A DNA stretch of 64,000 nt from Asparagopsis taxiformis (taxonomy: Eukaryota > Rhodophyta > Florideophyceae > Bonnemaisoniales > Bonnemaisoniaceae). The translations under genes were made by a program, and so were the position numbers. Where the stretch lies: assembly GCA_030407315.1 (NCBI GenBank), contig JALQPE010000192.1, positions 62,001 through 126,000 of the forward strand, written 5' to 3'. Below, one piece after another: positions 10,536 to 23,651 of this stretch (position 1 is its first letter; every line of letters starts with the position of its first letter). The notes below the pieces were generated by a model. The model searched no databases and was not told the origin of the DNA. It was given only the letters and a program-made list of their open reading frames with translations.

Positions 10536-12466
10536 ATGCCATCGGACAAGTCTCCGGAACATTCTGACTCCGAGTCAGACCCCATCGGGGGAGGTTCAAC
10601 CCAAGAATTCGTCACTGAGGAAGGAGTCTTCTGACTTATGCATGAACATGCAGACAAGATTCTCAATGATAAATTGAAAGAGGTTCGGGATGAAATCAGC
10701 CAAGCTGTTGAGGACACCCTCGCTGACCGACACGGCGATCTCGTCTCAACTCTCGTGGATAACACGATTGATTTGCTTGCACCCAAGCTGAAAGCCATTT
10801 GCCACGAAGTGGTAGATGAGAAAGAAGTAGAAGTCTTCACGGGAACGTGGAAGTCTATCCGTGTGGATTTTCTACAACGGGTTATCCGGCTTGAGAAGAA
10901 GTTCACCGACCTACAAAGGAGAAGCTACGCTAGCTCTTCTTCCGGTGATCAGCACCAAGGGCTTTGGAACCAACAAGACGGCACTGCCGAGAACAGCGTA
11001 GCTGTGGAAGCCGAGAAGCTCGACAAGGTCATTGACGGCACCAGACGTTTATCTGATCGAGTGGACTTACTCAGCGAGTCCCTCACCCGTCCGCTACCAA
11101 GTCGAAATCCCAACGTGGGTGACCCAGTCTTTGGGTTTGGTGATAAATCTTCGAATCCATTCGAAACAGAAGAAGGACCCTTGGAACCAGGCTTAACTCC
11201 GTTAAGAGCCCGCGAACCCGCGTTTGATCGTGTAGTATCCTACCGATATTACCGGTTACAAGACAAGTCGTCATCGACAGAAGCTCCAAACGTAAAGAGT
11301 AGAAGTCTCTACAAGATAACGGAAAAGATTCGGAACTTCAATGCGTCCTTGACGCCGTTCGATGGAACGCAACCAATCGATATAATTCGATTCCTCGCCG
11401 AGTACCAAGATGCTTGTGACTCCTGCGGAGTATCAGAAGGAATTGCAACAAAGTTGCTACGTTATTTCCTTGAAGGAGATGCGCAACGATTCATCGCGTC
11501 CGAATCTCGGAAAAGGAAGTTGCTAAATCAACTGCACCAGCAGATAACGTGGCCACAGGCCGTCCATGCTTTACTTTCTCGTTATGCAACGGATACAGTT
11601 TTGGCTGACGCCTACGACACGGTCACGCGTATTAAACAAGAACCTCACGAAGATGAGACAGAATACGCCGACAGACTGCAAGAGGCCGCACTGTTGTGTG
11701 CTAATGTTTTCTCTGAAAGAGACCTGGTAAACTACTGCCTCAAAGGGCTACGCCCCGGGGTAAAAGACACTGTGAAGGTCACTGTTGGCCGAGACGGCGA
11801 AGATTTCCGTGCTGTGCGCAATCTGGCAAAAGGACTCGGGGATTCCCTAGGAGCCACCACAGCCGACACGGCTAAGCCCAAGATGTACCCCAGTAGGGAA
11901 CTCGCCGAACGGAAACGCAAAGCGTTATTAGCTACCATGGCTAATGAAGACCTCGGAACGAGGAGAGAATTGTCTACGTCGCAGACGTTACAACCATTGA
12001 CAGTGGGACCGAACGCGGAGGCACCGCTGATGGAAGTACCGCCCCTCACGGAGGAACATGTGAATCTTGCCGAGTCCATGATTCCGAAGGGTGCGGTCAA
12101 TTGGCGCTGCTCCGGATGCCGGCAACCCGGTCACGTTCTGTACACATGCCCGTACCTCTCCCGTTCCGTAGGAATGTATTTCGCTTTCGCGAACTATGCA
12201 TACCAGCAAGAACCGGAACAAGTCATGCGCCGACAGCAACGGCAATTCGACAAGTTCAAGAAGAAGCAGGTCCCTGCAAAGACGATTCTCCAACGGCAGA
12301 AACCGTTTCCACGCATGGTCGCGTTTGCCGAGGACGGCCCGTCGCTGACCAAGCCAATCCGGTTTCCGGACTTCAACGGAGCATAGGTTCGTCTCTCTCG
12401 GCAGAAACCGCAGTTGGTGCCCTGGCATCTTCAGATGAATCATCCGACACGTCGTCGGAAAACTAA
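10536..12466 (+). CDS. Gag of element B, with an in-frame TGA and a frameshift
   Basis: The frame starts at ATG 10536 with an acidic Ser-rich segment, as does gag of C. It meets a TGA at 10632-10634 (codon 33) and continues in frame from the next Met at 10638. A coiled-coil-like segment is followed by the capsid-like region (KITEKIRNFNASLTPFDG, CGVSEG) and a zinc knuckle CSGCRQPGHVLYTC at about 12110-12155. Near 12370 the frame shifts: the current frame stops at 12386, while the frame matching the end of C gag (SSDTSSEN) runs to a TAA at 12464-12466. Gag would assemble particles and package RNA; this copy could not make the full protein without recoding. Confidence 0.9.
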
Positions 12467-15400
12467 CCGGGGGGAGTGAGGTGTCGCGCTCCCGCCAGGA
12501 GGTGGAACAGCTTAGCTGTAAGGTGGACATCTCACCATCCACACCTCCACAGGGTGGAACGAAGAAACCAAAACGGTTGAACCGTACTATCCAGACACCA
12601 ATAGGGGATATCCCTTATCCCCTCCCCTCTCAGCCAAAGGCTGCATGTCTTTTGAAGGCAGCCCACTACGTGGTTTTAGGTTCTATCGGAATATCCGAGA
12701 CACTTCTAACTCCTATGCGTATGGTTATGGACACAGGTTCAGGCCCTTCTGTCGTCCGAGAATCAACCTTACCCAAAGGATGGAAGACCTATGCCGCGTA
12801 GACCGGGAACATTCGTCAACTGGCAGACGCCAATGGTAATCCTCTCAGGATAACAGGAAGAATCAAGCTGCTAATACAGCTAGTACGTAAGGTTCTGGAC
12901 GCAGAATTCTTTGTAGCACCTAAGCTGGCAGTACCAGTTATCCTGGGAACAAGTATCATGAACTCACATGTAGATGCAATTCGATGCCGCGCTCAGCGCA
13001 TTGATGTACACGATGGAGGCTCGATCGCCATCCTGCTTATGCAGAATGTGAGTAAATTGAACAACTCTTCTTCTTGCTATGTACATGAACCAAACCCTCC
13101 GCAGGGTACCTATCTGGACCACCAGTCAAACCGGATCCGGCTAGCAAGAGAAATCTCAATTCCCCCCATGAGTCAAGTAACCGCATCGGTTGTCTGTGCT
13201 GGGGGCGGACTAAGCCTCCTCGAGGCGGAGGAAAAACTTTTCCACCGACAGCAGATCTCAGTGCCGAACGGCATTGCCGAAATCATTCCTCGAACAGTCT
13301 TCACTGTTATCCTAACGAATTTTGGTTCAGCAGAACGATACCTCCCGAAGGGGACGGTTGTTGGAATTGCTTGTCGAGCACCCAGCACAGCCGATCGAAA
13401 GCTCCCCAGTGAGTTATCCTCTTCCGGCTCATACCGTATCATCAGTCTAACCAACCCGATGACGGGAACCAAGGAGAAAGAGAATCCGCAATGGCGGGAG
13501 GATGTATCCTTGGAACACCTTCAACAACCACAGTTGAAGGAGAAAATTATTGCGATGCTATCGCAACATGAGTCCATGTGGGATGGGTCTCTTGGAGATA
13601 TTAAAGCAACCGAGCATCGGATTGATATAGTCGAAGGAAGTCGACCGCATCGACAGCAACCATACCGAATGGGACCCTTGAGGAGGGAGCTAGCAAGTAA
13701 GGAGATCATCTCCATGCTAGAAAAAGGTGTCATCGAGCCCTCGAACTCTGAATGGGCTAGCCCAGTAGTCCTGGTACCCAAGAAGGATGGTAAGCTACGC
13801 TTCTGCGTTGACTACCGTCGTCTCAACGATATCACCATATCGGACGCTTACCCATTGCCCCGCATGGACGATTGCATAGACTCCTTAGGAGATGCACGCG
13901 TGTTCACCACGCTTGATTGCAATTCAGGCTATTGGCAGATACCCGTTGCCTCCGAGGATCGGGATAAGACGGCTTTCACGTCACATCTTGGAACGTATCG
14001 GTTTAAACGACTGCCCTTCGGGCTGAAGAATGCACCAGCCACGTTCCAACGTGCGATTGACATTATCCTAAGCAGAGTACGCTGGCAAACATGTCTCATC
14101 TATCTTGATGACGTCATCGTCTTCTCACGTAGTGAGGAAGAACACCTCCACCAAGTGGACCAGGTACTCACACTGTTGAGGACGGCAGGGGTAACCCTCA
14201 AGCTAGCCAAGTGCCACTTCTTCGAAGCAAAGGTAGACTACCTTGGACATGTTGTCATGCCAGGTAAGCTGGCGGTCGCCCAAACGGCGACGGATGCTAT
14301 CGCGAAAGCAACTTTTCCAACCACCCCTACGCAAATGCGTTCCTTCCTGGGGAGCTGCTGTGTCTTCCGCCGTTTCGTCAAAGGGTACGCGGATATCTCC
14401 CACCCCCTCAACGCGATGTTGACCAAGGAAAAACTACCGAACTTCGGTTCAAGTCCTCCAACGGCGGAACAACGCCACGCGTTCGATAAACTTGAAGAAT
14501 CTCTGGTGCAACCACCGATACTGGCTCTGCCCAAGGTGGGTAAACCCTACATCGTAGATACAGACGCCTCTGCGTATCAGATAGGGTGTGCGCTGTTGCA
14601 ACAGCAGGATGACGACGACTATCGTCCTGTAGGATATTGGTCGCGGACCTTGACCAAACCCGAACGGGGATATTCTCCGACGGAACGCGAGTGTCTCGCC
14701 GTAGTATGGGCAGTCACTACCCTTAGACCGTACCTAGAACAAACAAAGTTCGTTGTGAGGTCCGATCATAAAGCGTTGCGTTGGTTGATGAATATCACTG
14801 ACCCGTCAGGGCGCCTGTGTCGTTGGCGGCTCCGCCTGTCGGAGTTTGACTACACTATAGTCTATCGTCCCGGAAGGGTTCATCAAGTACCAGACGCGTT
14901 ATCGCGTGTCGAAACGGAAGGGGTAGACCCCCATCCAGTGGATGACGAAATACCCACGCTCTTCGCGTATGACCTGCACCAGGAAATACCTGTTACCGAT
15001 GAGATGAACCCGTGGTTCTTTGATGTACTCATTGCGCGGACTCCCGCTGACACGTCCCTGATGGATGAAAACCAAACTGTCATGACGACACATCCTCAGA
15101 CACAATGTTCCGAACCAATAACACTCAACGAGTGGATAGAGGAGCAACGCTCTGATGACTTTTGTCAACAAATATTGACAAGTCAGAAGTCTGACACTGT
15201 CTTCTTCGAAGATGTCCAAGGTGTCTTGCGACGTAAATCCACCCTTGACAATTCCCACCAAGTGGTTGTACCAAGAACACTCAGATCCCGCCTGTTGAAG
15301 ATGTGTCATCACGACATACTCGCGGGTCACCCCGGACAAAACCGAATGTATGAGACCATGTGTCTCTCGTACTACTGGCCAGCCATGGCCGTGGGTATCA

Positions 15401-15530
15401 CCGCTACGGTTGAACGTTGTCAGCCTTGCGCTAGAAACCGACTCAAGTTGCGTAGATACGCTAACGCCTTGAAATTATTCCCAGCTTCAGCACCGCTGGA
15501 AGAAGTCTCTATAGACCTACTAGGCCCTCT
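12467..15530 (+). CDS. Pol of element B, first part: protease, RT, RNase H and integrase N-terminus
   Basis: The pol frame is -1 relative to gag. C has an ATG overlapping the gag stop, but B has changed bases there and lacks that ATG. The protease has MDTGSGPSV, but a TAG at 12799-12801 follows a few codons later; the same frame is then open to 15530. RT has VDYRRLN, LPFGLKNAPATFQR and YLDD. RNase H has the TDAS and TERECLAVVW motifs. Integrase begins with AGHPGQNRMY and CQPCARN. The coding sequence is cut right after the LLGPL of the integrase core by element C, and resumes at 42501. Confidence 0.93.
15526..15530. repeat. Target-site duplication of element C, left copy
   Basis: CCTCT here and at 42496-42500 flank element C exactly at its TG and CA ends. 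Five base pairs is usual for Gypsy elements. Confidence 0.93.
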
Positions 15531-16216
15531 TGTCGTACCGCCTGGCGGTCCTCGCCGATCGAGGCGTGTCACTTCCCTATTGGGTACCCACTTAAGGGGT
15601 GTGCCAATCACAAGGCACCAGCCAACTGGCGTGTTTCCTATACTTGGGACAAGCTAAGGCTGACAAATAACCCTATCCGGGCCCATCGACCCCGGCCAAG
15701 ACCCCACAAGGGGCAAATTTCTAACTTAAGCTAACCAGCTGTACATTACAATGTAAGCCTAACTGGCAATAACCTCGCGGGTAGGCGAGTGCCGTTAACT
15801 GGGCTCTGGTTGGTCAATAACTGGATATTTATTCCTAACCACTAACCCTAGCTTACAGTAGACTTAGTATAAATACGCCACTGGAATAGCCAGTAGGCAC
15901 GGTTTCTAGAGTAACGTAAACTCAAGTGGAATTACGACCCATTGGAACAGTGTTCGCATACCTATTGTTCAACCCCTTCCCGGGAAAACCTTAGGGTTAG
16001 CCAACAGCTCGACGGATTACGTCACTCGCTGTATCCATACGCCTCTCGCGTGAGCACCCCTTTGTCGCACAACCTCCTCCGGGTAACGACACCTTCTCTC
16101 TTACGAGACTACCCGCTGGGTACCTATAAGGTTCCTCTGCTCTACCACTTTCTCTACCGAGGCTCGGGACAGCTGTCGGGTGGTTTGCCGCTCTAGCGGA
16201 TTTTCTACCTGCTACA
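15531..16216 (+). repeat. 5' LTR of element C
   Basis: This 686-bp repeat starts TGTCGTACC and ends CTGCTACA. The copy at 41810-42495 differs at three bases by my reading (near 15561, 15598 and 16171). It shares short blocks with the LTR of B, including the CGAGGCTCGGGACA stretch and the final ATTTTCTACCT segment. Confidence 0.95.
15868..15875 (+). promoter_or_regulatory. Probable TATA box in LTR of C
   Basis: TATAAATA occupies the same relative place as the TATAAAA of the B LTR. It is a probable core promoter element for the retrotransposon transcript. Confidence 0.5.
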
Positions 16217-16217
16217 T

Positions 16218-16235
16218 TGGTCTCTCGACCTAGAA
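16218..16235 (+). promoter_or_regulatory. Primer-binding site of element C
   Basis: The 18 bases starting TGGTCTCTCGACC are identical to those of elements B and A and start one base after the LTR. Confidence 0.8.
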
Positions 16236-16293
16236 CCTTGTACCCTCGGGTAAGTCTCTTCGAGAGAAATTTTCCTTCACAATCATCTTCACG

Positions 16294-18219
16294 ATGCCTC
16301 GTAACCCTACAACGGGACCCTCTAGTGAGGACATAGCGCCTGCCAGCGACTTATCCGATTCGGATCTGATCGCCGAAGAAGGCGTGGTGATTAACACCCT
16401 GCAAGACCGAGCCGACCGAATCTTCAACGAACGGTTGGAAGAGTTCAAGGCTGAATTCAGCACTGTCGTCGAGAAGACTGTTCAAGACCGCAGGGCGGAA
16501 ATCGTAGACGCTACGGTCGAAACCGTCATGGAACTGGTCGAGCCAAAGCTGATGGCCGCCAGCCGAGAAGCCACCCAAGATCGGGACGCCGAGTTCCTAG
16601 CGGAAACCTGGAATCAGGTCAAAGCCGAATTCGCTAAACGCGTATCCCTTTTGGAAACTCGTCTGGAGGAGCTTTCGATTCACGGCTTTAGTGCCAGTCC
16701 ATTAGGACAACAGGAGTTTCCTGCTCGCCGCAGCCGATCGGCTGACTTCCCTGACCCTACATCCGGTAGGGAGGAAGAAGAAGATCCCCGATTGGATCAA
16801 GTCGCAGAAGCAACCCGACACCTGTCGGACCGTGTCGACGCCCTCGCCGAATCACTATCCCAAACAGGGAATATCTCTCGCACGAGACAGCACACTCGTG
16901 CCACCGGATCTGCACCGGAAAATCCCTCGTGAGATGATGAAGAAGGACCCCTTGAGGGAGGTTTAGTGCCCTTGAAGGCCCGCGAACCCGCATTCGACCT
17001 AGTGGTCTCCTATCGGTACTACCGACTCAAGAACAAGTCCCTAACGACTGATACCCCAATGGGTAAATCAAGAAGCTTGTATAAGCTAACGGAGAAGATC
17101 CGTAATTTCAACGCGTCATTCACGCCGTTCGATGGTACGGAACCCATCGATATCCTCCGGTTCCTCGCGGAATTTCAAGATGCATGTGATTCATGCGGAG
17201 TCTCGGAGGGAGAAGCTACCAAGTTACTCAAGTATTTCCTAGAAGGAGAACCTCAAAGGTTTATCGCCGCCGAGGCGCGAAAGCGCAAACTTCTCAACCA
17301 TCTGCATCAGCAGATCACTTGGCCGCAAGCCGTTAACGCCCTTCTGGCTCGCTACGCAACGGACAATGTCCTAGCGGACGCTTATGACGCGGTAACGCGT
17401 ATACGGCAAGGGCCGGATGAAGATGAAGCTGCATACGCAGACAGACTGCAGGACGCTGCTCTCCTGTGTGCGAACGTCTTCTCGGAAAGAGACTTGGTCA
17501 ACTACTACCTCAAGGGCCTACGCCCAGAGGTTAAACACACCGTCAAGGTTACAATCGGCCGCTCCGGCGGGGAAGATTTTCTCGCTGTCTGTAACCTTGC
17601 TCAAGGACTCGGGGACTCTCTAAGAGCTTCGCTGCCCGCAAAGCCGAAGGCTTACCCTACCCGGGAAATTGCCGAACGCAAACGCAAGGCGATGCTCGCC
17701 ACCCTACCCGGGGAGCCGTCCGCAATACCACGGACCCCACCGCCGACATTACCTATCCCTTCTGGGAACTCAACGGGCGCGCCAATACAGGCCCCTACCC
17801 TAACGGGAGAACATCTTAAACTCGCTGAGAGTATGATCCCTGAAGGGGCTGTTACTTGGAGATGCTCTGGCTGTCGCCAACCGGGGCACGTGTTATACAC
17901 TTGCCCTTACCTACCACCCTCAGTGGGAACTTACTTCGCCTTTGCGAACTACGCTTACCAGCAAGAACCGGAACAGGTTATGCGCCGCCAACAGCGCCAG
18001 TCCAATCGGTTCAACCGAAAAGGGGATTACCCTAAAGCCGTGCTCCAACGGTCAAACCCTCCAACACGCATGGTTGCGTTCGCCGATGACGAAAATCATC
18101 CCAACAGCGGCCCAGTAAGGCGAGACGTTTTAGAACGTAACGGATCTTCCGTAACGGCTCAAGACGTTGCCGACGCCCTAGACACCACCGACGACTCCGA
18201 AACGTCGTCGGAAAACTAA
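16294..18219 (+). CDS. Gag of element C, with an in-frame TGA
   Basis: The ATG at 16294 begins an acidic, coiled-coil-rich N-terminus. A TGA at 16930-16932 (codon 213) interrupts the frame, which is then open without shift to TAA at 18217-18219. The capsid-like region (KLTEKIRNFNASFTPFDG, CGVSEG, YYLKGLRPEV) and the CCHC knuckle CSGCRQPGHVLYTC (about 17863-17904) are after the stop. The protein would form the particle shell and bind RNA. The final A of the stop overlaps the ATG of pol (TAATG). That arrangement fits either reinitiation or -1 frameshifting. Confidence 0.92.
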
Positions 18220-21200
18220 TGACGGGGAGTGAGGTGTCGCACTCCCGTCAGGAGGTGGAGCGATTACGCTACTCGGTGGACATCTCACCACAACCACCTC
18301 CGCAGGAAAAGGCTGCAACTCCCTCTAGGGACCAAAGTCTTTCCCAGACACCAACCCACTCGGGTTCCCCCACTGGGACTCGAACACCAAGGCCGAAAGC
18401 CTCATGCCTGCTTAAGGCCGCCCATTACGTAGTAATGGGTTCCATCGGACTCGATCCGTCAGTTCTCACGCCTATGCGTATGGTAATGGACACCGGGTCC
18501 GGACCATCGGTCATCCACGAAAGGAGCCTACCCCACAATTGGGAACAATTCCAAGTCCCTACGGGGAAAGTTCCGCAACTGGCCGATGCTAACGGCAATC
18601 CTCTTCGGATAAAAGGCAAGATAATACTGTCATTACAGTTAGGCCACAAGTCCTTTGAGGAAGAATTCTTCGTCGCGCCTAAGCTGGCCGTACCCCTCAT
18701 CTTGGGAACTGGGGCAATGAACACTCACGTAGACGCAATTAGGTGCCGGGCCCAACGAATTGATATTCACGACGGCGGGTCGATAGCTATCCTAGTGATG
18801 TCGCCTACGCGTAAAACATCCCCCACCCTTTCGTGCTACGTGGATGCCTCACGACCCTCTAATGGGATTAACTTAGACCGCCAGCCTCATGGCATTCGAT
18901 TGTCACAAAGTGTGAATGTTCCTCCGCGGAGTCAAGTGACAACTACTGTTGTCTGTGCCGGTGGCGGCTTGAGTATACTCTCACCGAGAGATCGGATCCT
19001 TCACCGACATCGTGTCTCTATCCCGAATGGGGTTGCGGAAGTCATCCCGCGACAGGAATTCCTGACTATTTTAACTAACTTCGGTACATCCGACAAGTAC
19101 CTCCCTAAAGGGACAATTATAGGCTATGCCCTTCGGGCACCCGAACGGCCAATGCGCCCCATGGCTCTCAGCCGTTCTACCCCTTCCTCCCAAGAGGCCT
19201 CCATTATGGTGACTACTCTCCATCAGGAGCAAAAGGCCGAGGCCACCCAACCATCAAACTAGAAGCAAGAAGTCTCTCTGGACCACCTTGGTCAAATCCC
19301 GTTGAGGGAACGCATCCTTAGCATGCTATCTCGACACGAGTCTATGTGGGATGGATCCCTAGGGGACATCCGCGCTACGGAACACCGAATCGATATTATC
19401 GAAGGAAGTAAGCCTCGACGGCAACAACCCTACCGGATGGGACCCGCTCGTCGAGAGATTGCCCGTAAGGAAATAACCAGCATGCTGGAAAAGGGAGTGA
19501 TCGAACCGTCGACCTCCGAATGGGCTAGCCCAGTGGTACTGGTTCCGAAGAAGGATGGTAAATTACGCTTTTGCGTCGACTATAGGGGTCTGAACGACAT
19601 CACTGTCAATGATGTGTACCCCCTTCCACGAATGGATGATTGCATTGACTCCCTCGGAGATGTTCAAGTATTCACCACATTGGATTGTAATTCTGGCTAT
19701 TGGCAGATCCCTGTTGCACAGGACGACCGTGACAAAACGGCTTTTACCTCCCATTTGGGAACATATCGCTTTAAGCGTTTGCCCTTTGGCTTGAAGAATG
19801 CACCGGCAACGTTTCAACGTGCCATCGACATTATTCTTAGCAGCGTTCGCTGGCAGACCTGTCTGATTTACTTAGACGATGTGATCGTATTCTCTCGGGA
19901 CGAGGCCGAACATCTCCACCATGTGGACCAAGTACTCTCCCTCCTACGGGAAGCAGGTGTCACCCTGAAGTTGACAAAGTGTCATTTCTTCGAAAAGAAG
20001 GTTGACTACCTGGGACATGTCGTGATGCCAGGAAAGCTAGCTGTTGCACAGAACGCCACTTCGGCTATCGCTGACGCGATCTTTCCGCAAACGCCTACGC
20101 AAATGCGATCCTTCCTCGGAAGCTGTGGCGTCTTTCGACGATTCATCAAAGGGTATGCCGCAATTGCGCATCCCTTGAACGAAATGCTGACCAAAGACAG
20201 CGTCCCTAAATTCGGGAAAGAACCTCCTACCGAGGACCAACGCCGCGCGTTCAACGCTCTCAAGGAGGTCATGACCAAGCCGCCGATACTGGCTCTACCC
20301 AAGTTGGGTCAGCCCTACACCGTAGACACGGACGCTTCCGCATACCAAATAGGATGCACTCTGGTTCAGCAGCAAGGGGAAGAGAACGATCTCAAGCCAA
20401 TTGGCTATTGGTCGCGCACCCTGACTAAACCTGAAAGAGGTTACTCCCCTACGGAGCGTGAATGTCTAGCCGTCGTATGGGCTGTCACTATCCTACGTCC
20501 ATACTTGGAGCAAACAAAGTTTGTAGTCCGGACGGACCATAACGCGCTGCGTTGGCTCATGAATATCAACGACCCTTCAGGGAGACTGGGCCGTTGGCGC
20601 CTCCGACTTGCGGAATTTGACTATCAAATAGTCCACCGACCCGGCCGGGTTCACCAACTACCAGACGCCCTTTCGCGTGTTGAAACTAACGGCGAGACGC
20701 CCGTCACTATTGACGATGAAATACCAACTCTGTTGGCCACGCACGCACCGCTAGGTGGAACATCCTTGGATGATGACACGGATATATGGTTCTACGACCT
20801 TTCTCTAGCAAGAGACCACGCCAAAGAGGCGCCTAATCGCAACGGTACACCCGTCTTAACAACCCATCCGCAAACGGAAAATTACTGCCCGATAACTCTC
20901 CAAGAGTGGCTCGAAGAGCAACAATCTGATGACTTCTGTCAACAGGCTCTAGCCTCTCAGAAGTCTGACTCGCTCTTCTTCGAAGATGAAGACGGTGTCC
21001 TTTGTAGGAAGTCCAAACTGGACGGGTCATCCCAGATTGTGGTACCCGAAGCCTTACGGCAACGTCTATTGACGATGTGCCACCACGGCATCTTGGCAGG
21101 ACATCCTGGTCAGAATCGTATGTACGACACGATGCGCCTATCGTACTACTGGCCTGTAATGGCTGCGGACATAACCGGAACGGTTGAACGCTGTTCAGCG

Positions 21201-22244
21201 TGCGCGAGAAACCGATTACGGTTGCGCAAACATGCGAGTACTCTCCAGCTGTTCCCAGCTACCACACCATTGGATGACGTTGCAATTGACCTCCTCGGTC
21301 CTCTACCTCGTACCAAGGAGGGTAACGTGCACCTACTGGTGATATCGTGTCGCTTTACCAAGCTAACCCAAGTGGTTCCCCTGCGAAGCATCACGGCTTA
21401 CCATGTGGCTGTAGCCTTTTGTACACATTGGGTGTTTAAGTACGGTCCCCCACGGACATTATTATCCGATAACGGTCCGCAATTTGCGTCGAAGTTCTTC
21501 CAGGCTGTCTGCCTCCAGTTGGGAACGAAGAACGTCTTCACGACGGCTTACCATCCCCAGACAAATGGGCAAGTCGAACGGTATAACCGTACTCTGTTGA
21601 GCATGCTACGTAATTACGTCAATGATAACCAGGATGACTGGGATGTCTACGCATCAGCGTTAACCTATGCGTACAATACGCACGTGCATCGCACAACGGG
21701 AACCACACCCTTCGACCTCATCCTAAGCCGACCTCCACCGCCATATGCGACTCACCATTCGGTGAAAAGGAGGGCAACGCCAGACGCGTTCACGAAGCAA
21801 AACTTCTTACGCCGTATTACGGACACCATCGATCGATGGCAGCTCGAGCTGGCAGGTAAACGCCTTCACAGCGCGCAAGCACGTTACAAGCGTAACTTCG
21901 ACCGGTCAATACGGAAGTCTAAACGACTCATCACTACCGATGATTACGTTTATCTGGATAACCCAGAAGTCCGTGAACGGAACAAGCTAACGCCAGTAGC
22001 TCAAGGTCCCTACAGGGTTATCCGTGCAGGACGGCGAACGGTTTACATCGACCGCGATGGTATCACCGAAAAGGTTAGTCTCGATAGAGTTGCGCTCGCC
22101 CCGCGTCCAACCGAGGAACCCACCTTGCCACCGAGGCCACATTCCGCCAACGCACAAGCATCACCATCAGGTGCAGACGCCCTCGCGCCGAGTACGCAAA
22201 CACAACAACCACAGGGCAACGGCCAACAACACGCACAAAGCTAG
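18219..22244 (+). CDS. Pol of element C: protease, RT, RNase H, integrase, with an in-frame TAG
   Basis: The ATG at 18219 overlaps the gag stop. Protease has MDTGSGPSV with Asp at residue 91. A TAG at 19260-19262 (codon 348) separates protease from RT, and the frame then runs unbroken to a TAG at 22242. RT has VDYRGLN, LPFGLKNAPATFQR and YLDD (near 19870). RNase H has TDASAYQIG and TERECLAVVW. Integrase has a zinc-binding HHGILAGHPG...CSACARN region and Asp, Asp and Glu in AIDLLGPL, LLSDNGPQF and NGQVERYNR, with 35 residues between the last two. B has no stop where C has the codon-348 TAG. In C the chromodomain lies in the same frame after the final TAG, interrupted by a DNA transposon. Confidence 0.95.
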
Positions 22245-22429
22245 TCACTTCCGCCAACTCCTACTAAGGAACTTCCCACCACGGGTCATCCACCGCTTTC
22301 GCAGCAACCTACAATTAGGACAAACGAAGAAGATAGTGGTTTGGGACAAACCACCCTTCAGGAGGGGGCCCCAGACGCTATGCGCGTAAGCCAAAATTTT
22401 GCAACTCCCTCTAGGGATGAACCTAGTAG
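22245..22429 (+). CDS. Integrase-chromodomain linker of C, first part
   Basis: This stretch is open in the pol frame after the TAG at 22242-22244. It is rich in Pro, Thr and Ser, like the corresponding linker in B. The transposon at 22430 cuts it. Removing that transposon with one AG would join codon AGC to CGT ACC at 36886 and restore the frame into the chromodomain. A purine run identical to the 3' polypurine tract occurs at 22360-22368. Confidence 0.7.
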
Positions 22430-22445
22430 CACTACGGTGTTGGGA

Positions 22446-22800
22446 ATGAAAAAAGACAGTAAATTTACTGTCTGAGACAGTAAAAATTACTGTCTGGCCA
22501 AGACAGTGCGCGGAGACAGTAAAATTTACTGTCTGGAAATTTCAGAATACTGCTGCAGCAATAAACTGGCACGAAATCTGGGCAGTACCAAAAACAGTAA
22601 AATTTACTGTCCAGAACAGTAAATTTTACTGTCCGGAAGTGTTGCCGCCAGACAGTATGTGCAGACAGTACATTTTACTGTCTGAGGCAGTGCATTGTAT
22701 TGTATTACTGCACTGTCTGGGTAAATCTGTAGACAGTAGTGTAGATAGCAAATTGTATTGTCTGCGGGTAGTACCGTGTATTGGTTCACAACACTGTCTC
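22446..22800. repeat. Left subterminal repeats of CACTA-like transposon 1
   Basis: At least eight copies of a short palindromic motif of the form GACAGTAAATTTACTGTC, complete or as half-sites, are spaced irregularly. The same motif recurs near the right end (36660-36860). Confidence 0.85.
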
Positions 22801-23651
22801 GTGGAGTGGACTTGAGAGGAAATATGGAGCATAGTGTTGGTGTGAAGGTAAATATTGGAATGGTGTAATGGTGTGTGGTATACGAAGATAGTAATTGTGG
22901 TCGAGCTTTACAGATATTTGTAGGTAGCGAAGTTAGTACGAGGGAGGATAAATGAAAGAGGATAGCAGATCGACCGACCTAGAATGGGATTGAGGTTTCT
23001 AGTCTCAGTGAAGCCTATTCTGCCAATAGAGAATAGAATCATGTTTATGTCAGTTGGGATAGGAGATGACACTATCGATTTTAGTGCGATGACAATTAGA
23101 ATCGTGCTGAAGGGCCTGCAATCGCTGAGGAATGTGACGTCATATTCCTCAATTTCCGAACGGAAGTTGGGAATAAATAGGAGTTCACGAATGGGAGCAG
23201 CGATGCACAAAATTGGTGCAGAAAGAGCTTTTCGAGCTAATCACTGAGGCTTCCGTGAAGGAACTGAAACAGATACGGAAGAGTGTTCCATAGTTGATTA
23301 CTTTCTCAATTCGAGAGCTATTTGCGATCATAGTCGCGATGCGCCGAGTGAACCAAAGCGTAAACAGCTGTTATCTCCTCTGGTGCCGTCTCCATGTTGA
23401 ATCCTGCGACTTGTACATGTGTGAGAGATGCTGACAATGTGAACATCGCCGGTATGCGAAACAGCCAATTGTCGAGCAGAACGTGTGTTGAGACAGCTGT
23501 TCGGAAATGGGTTTTTCTGGCGCACAGAAAGGCTGATTGCAAGATTTTCCAAACGCCTCACACCACAAAACACACGCTTTCAACAATATATCCAACAAAA
23601 AATTTCATGGATCAAGCCGCCAACCACAATTCATGACAACCAATCATCAGT
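22801..23651. other. Interior of CACTA-like transposon 1 without a recognised gene
   Basis: This stretch has only short ORFs on both strands with no family resemblance. I see nothing else in it. Confidence 0.5.

Noticed and set aside
22242..22244. A conserved readthrough stop between integrase and chromodomain in B and C
   Set aside because: Alignment of the shared EGA stretch shows that the TAG of C lies before it and the TAG of B after it, so the stops are not homologous.
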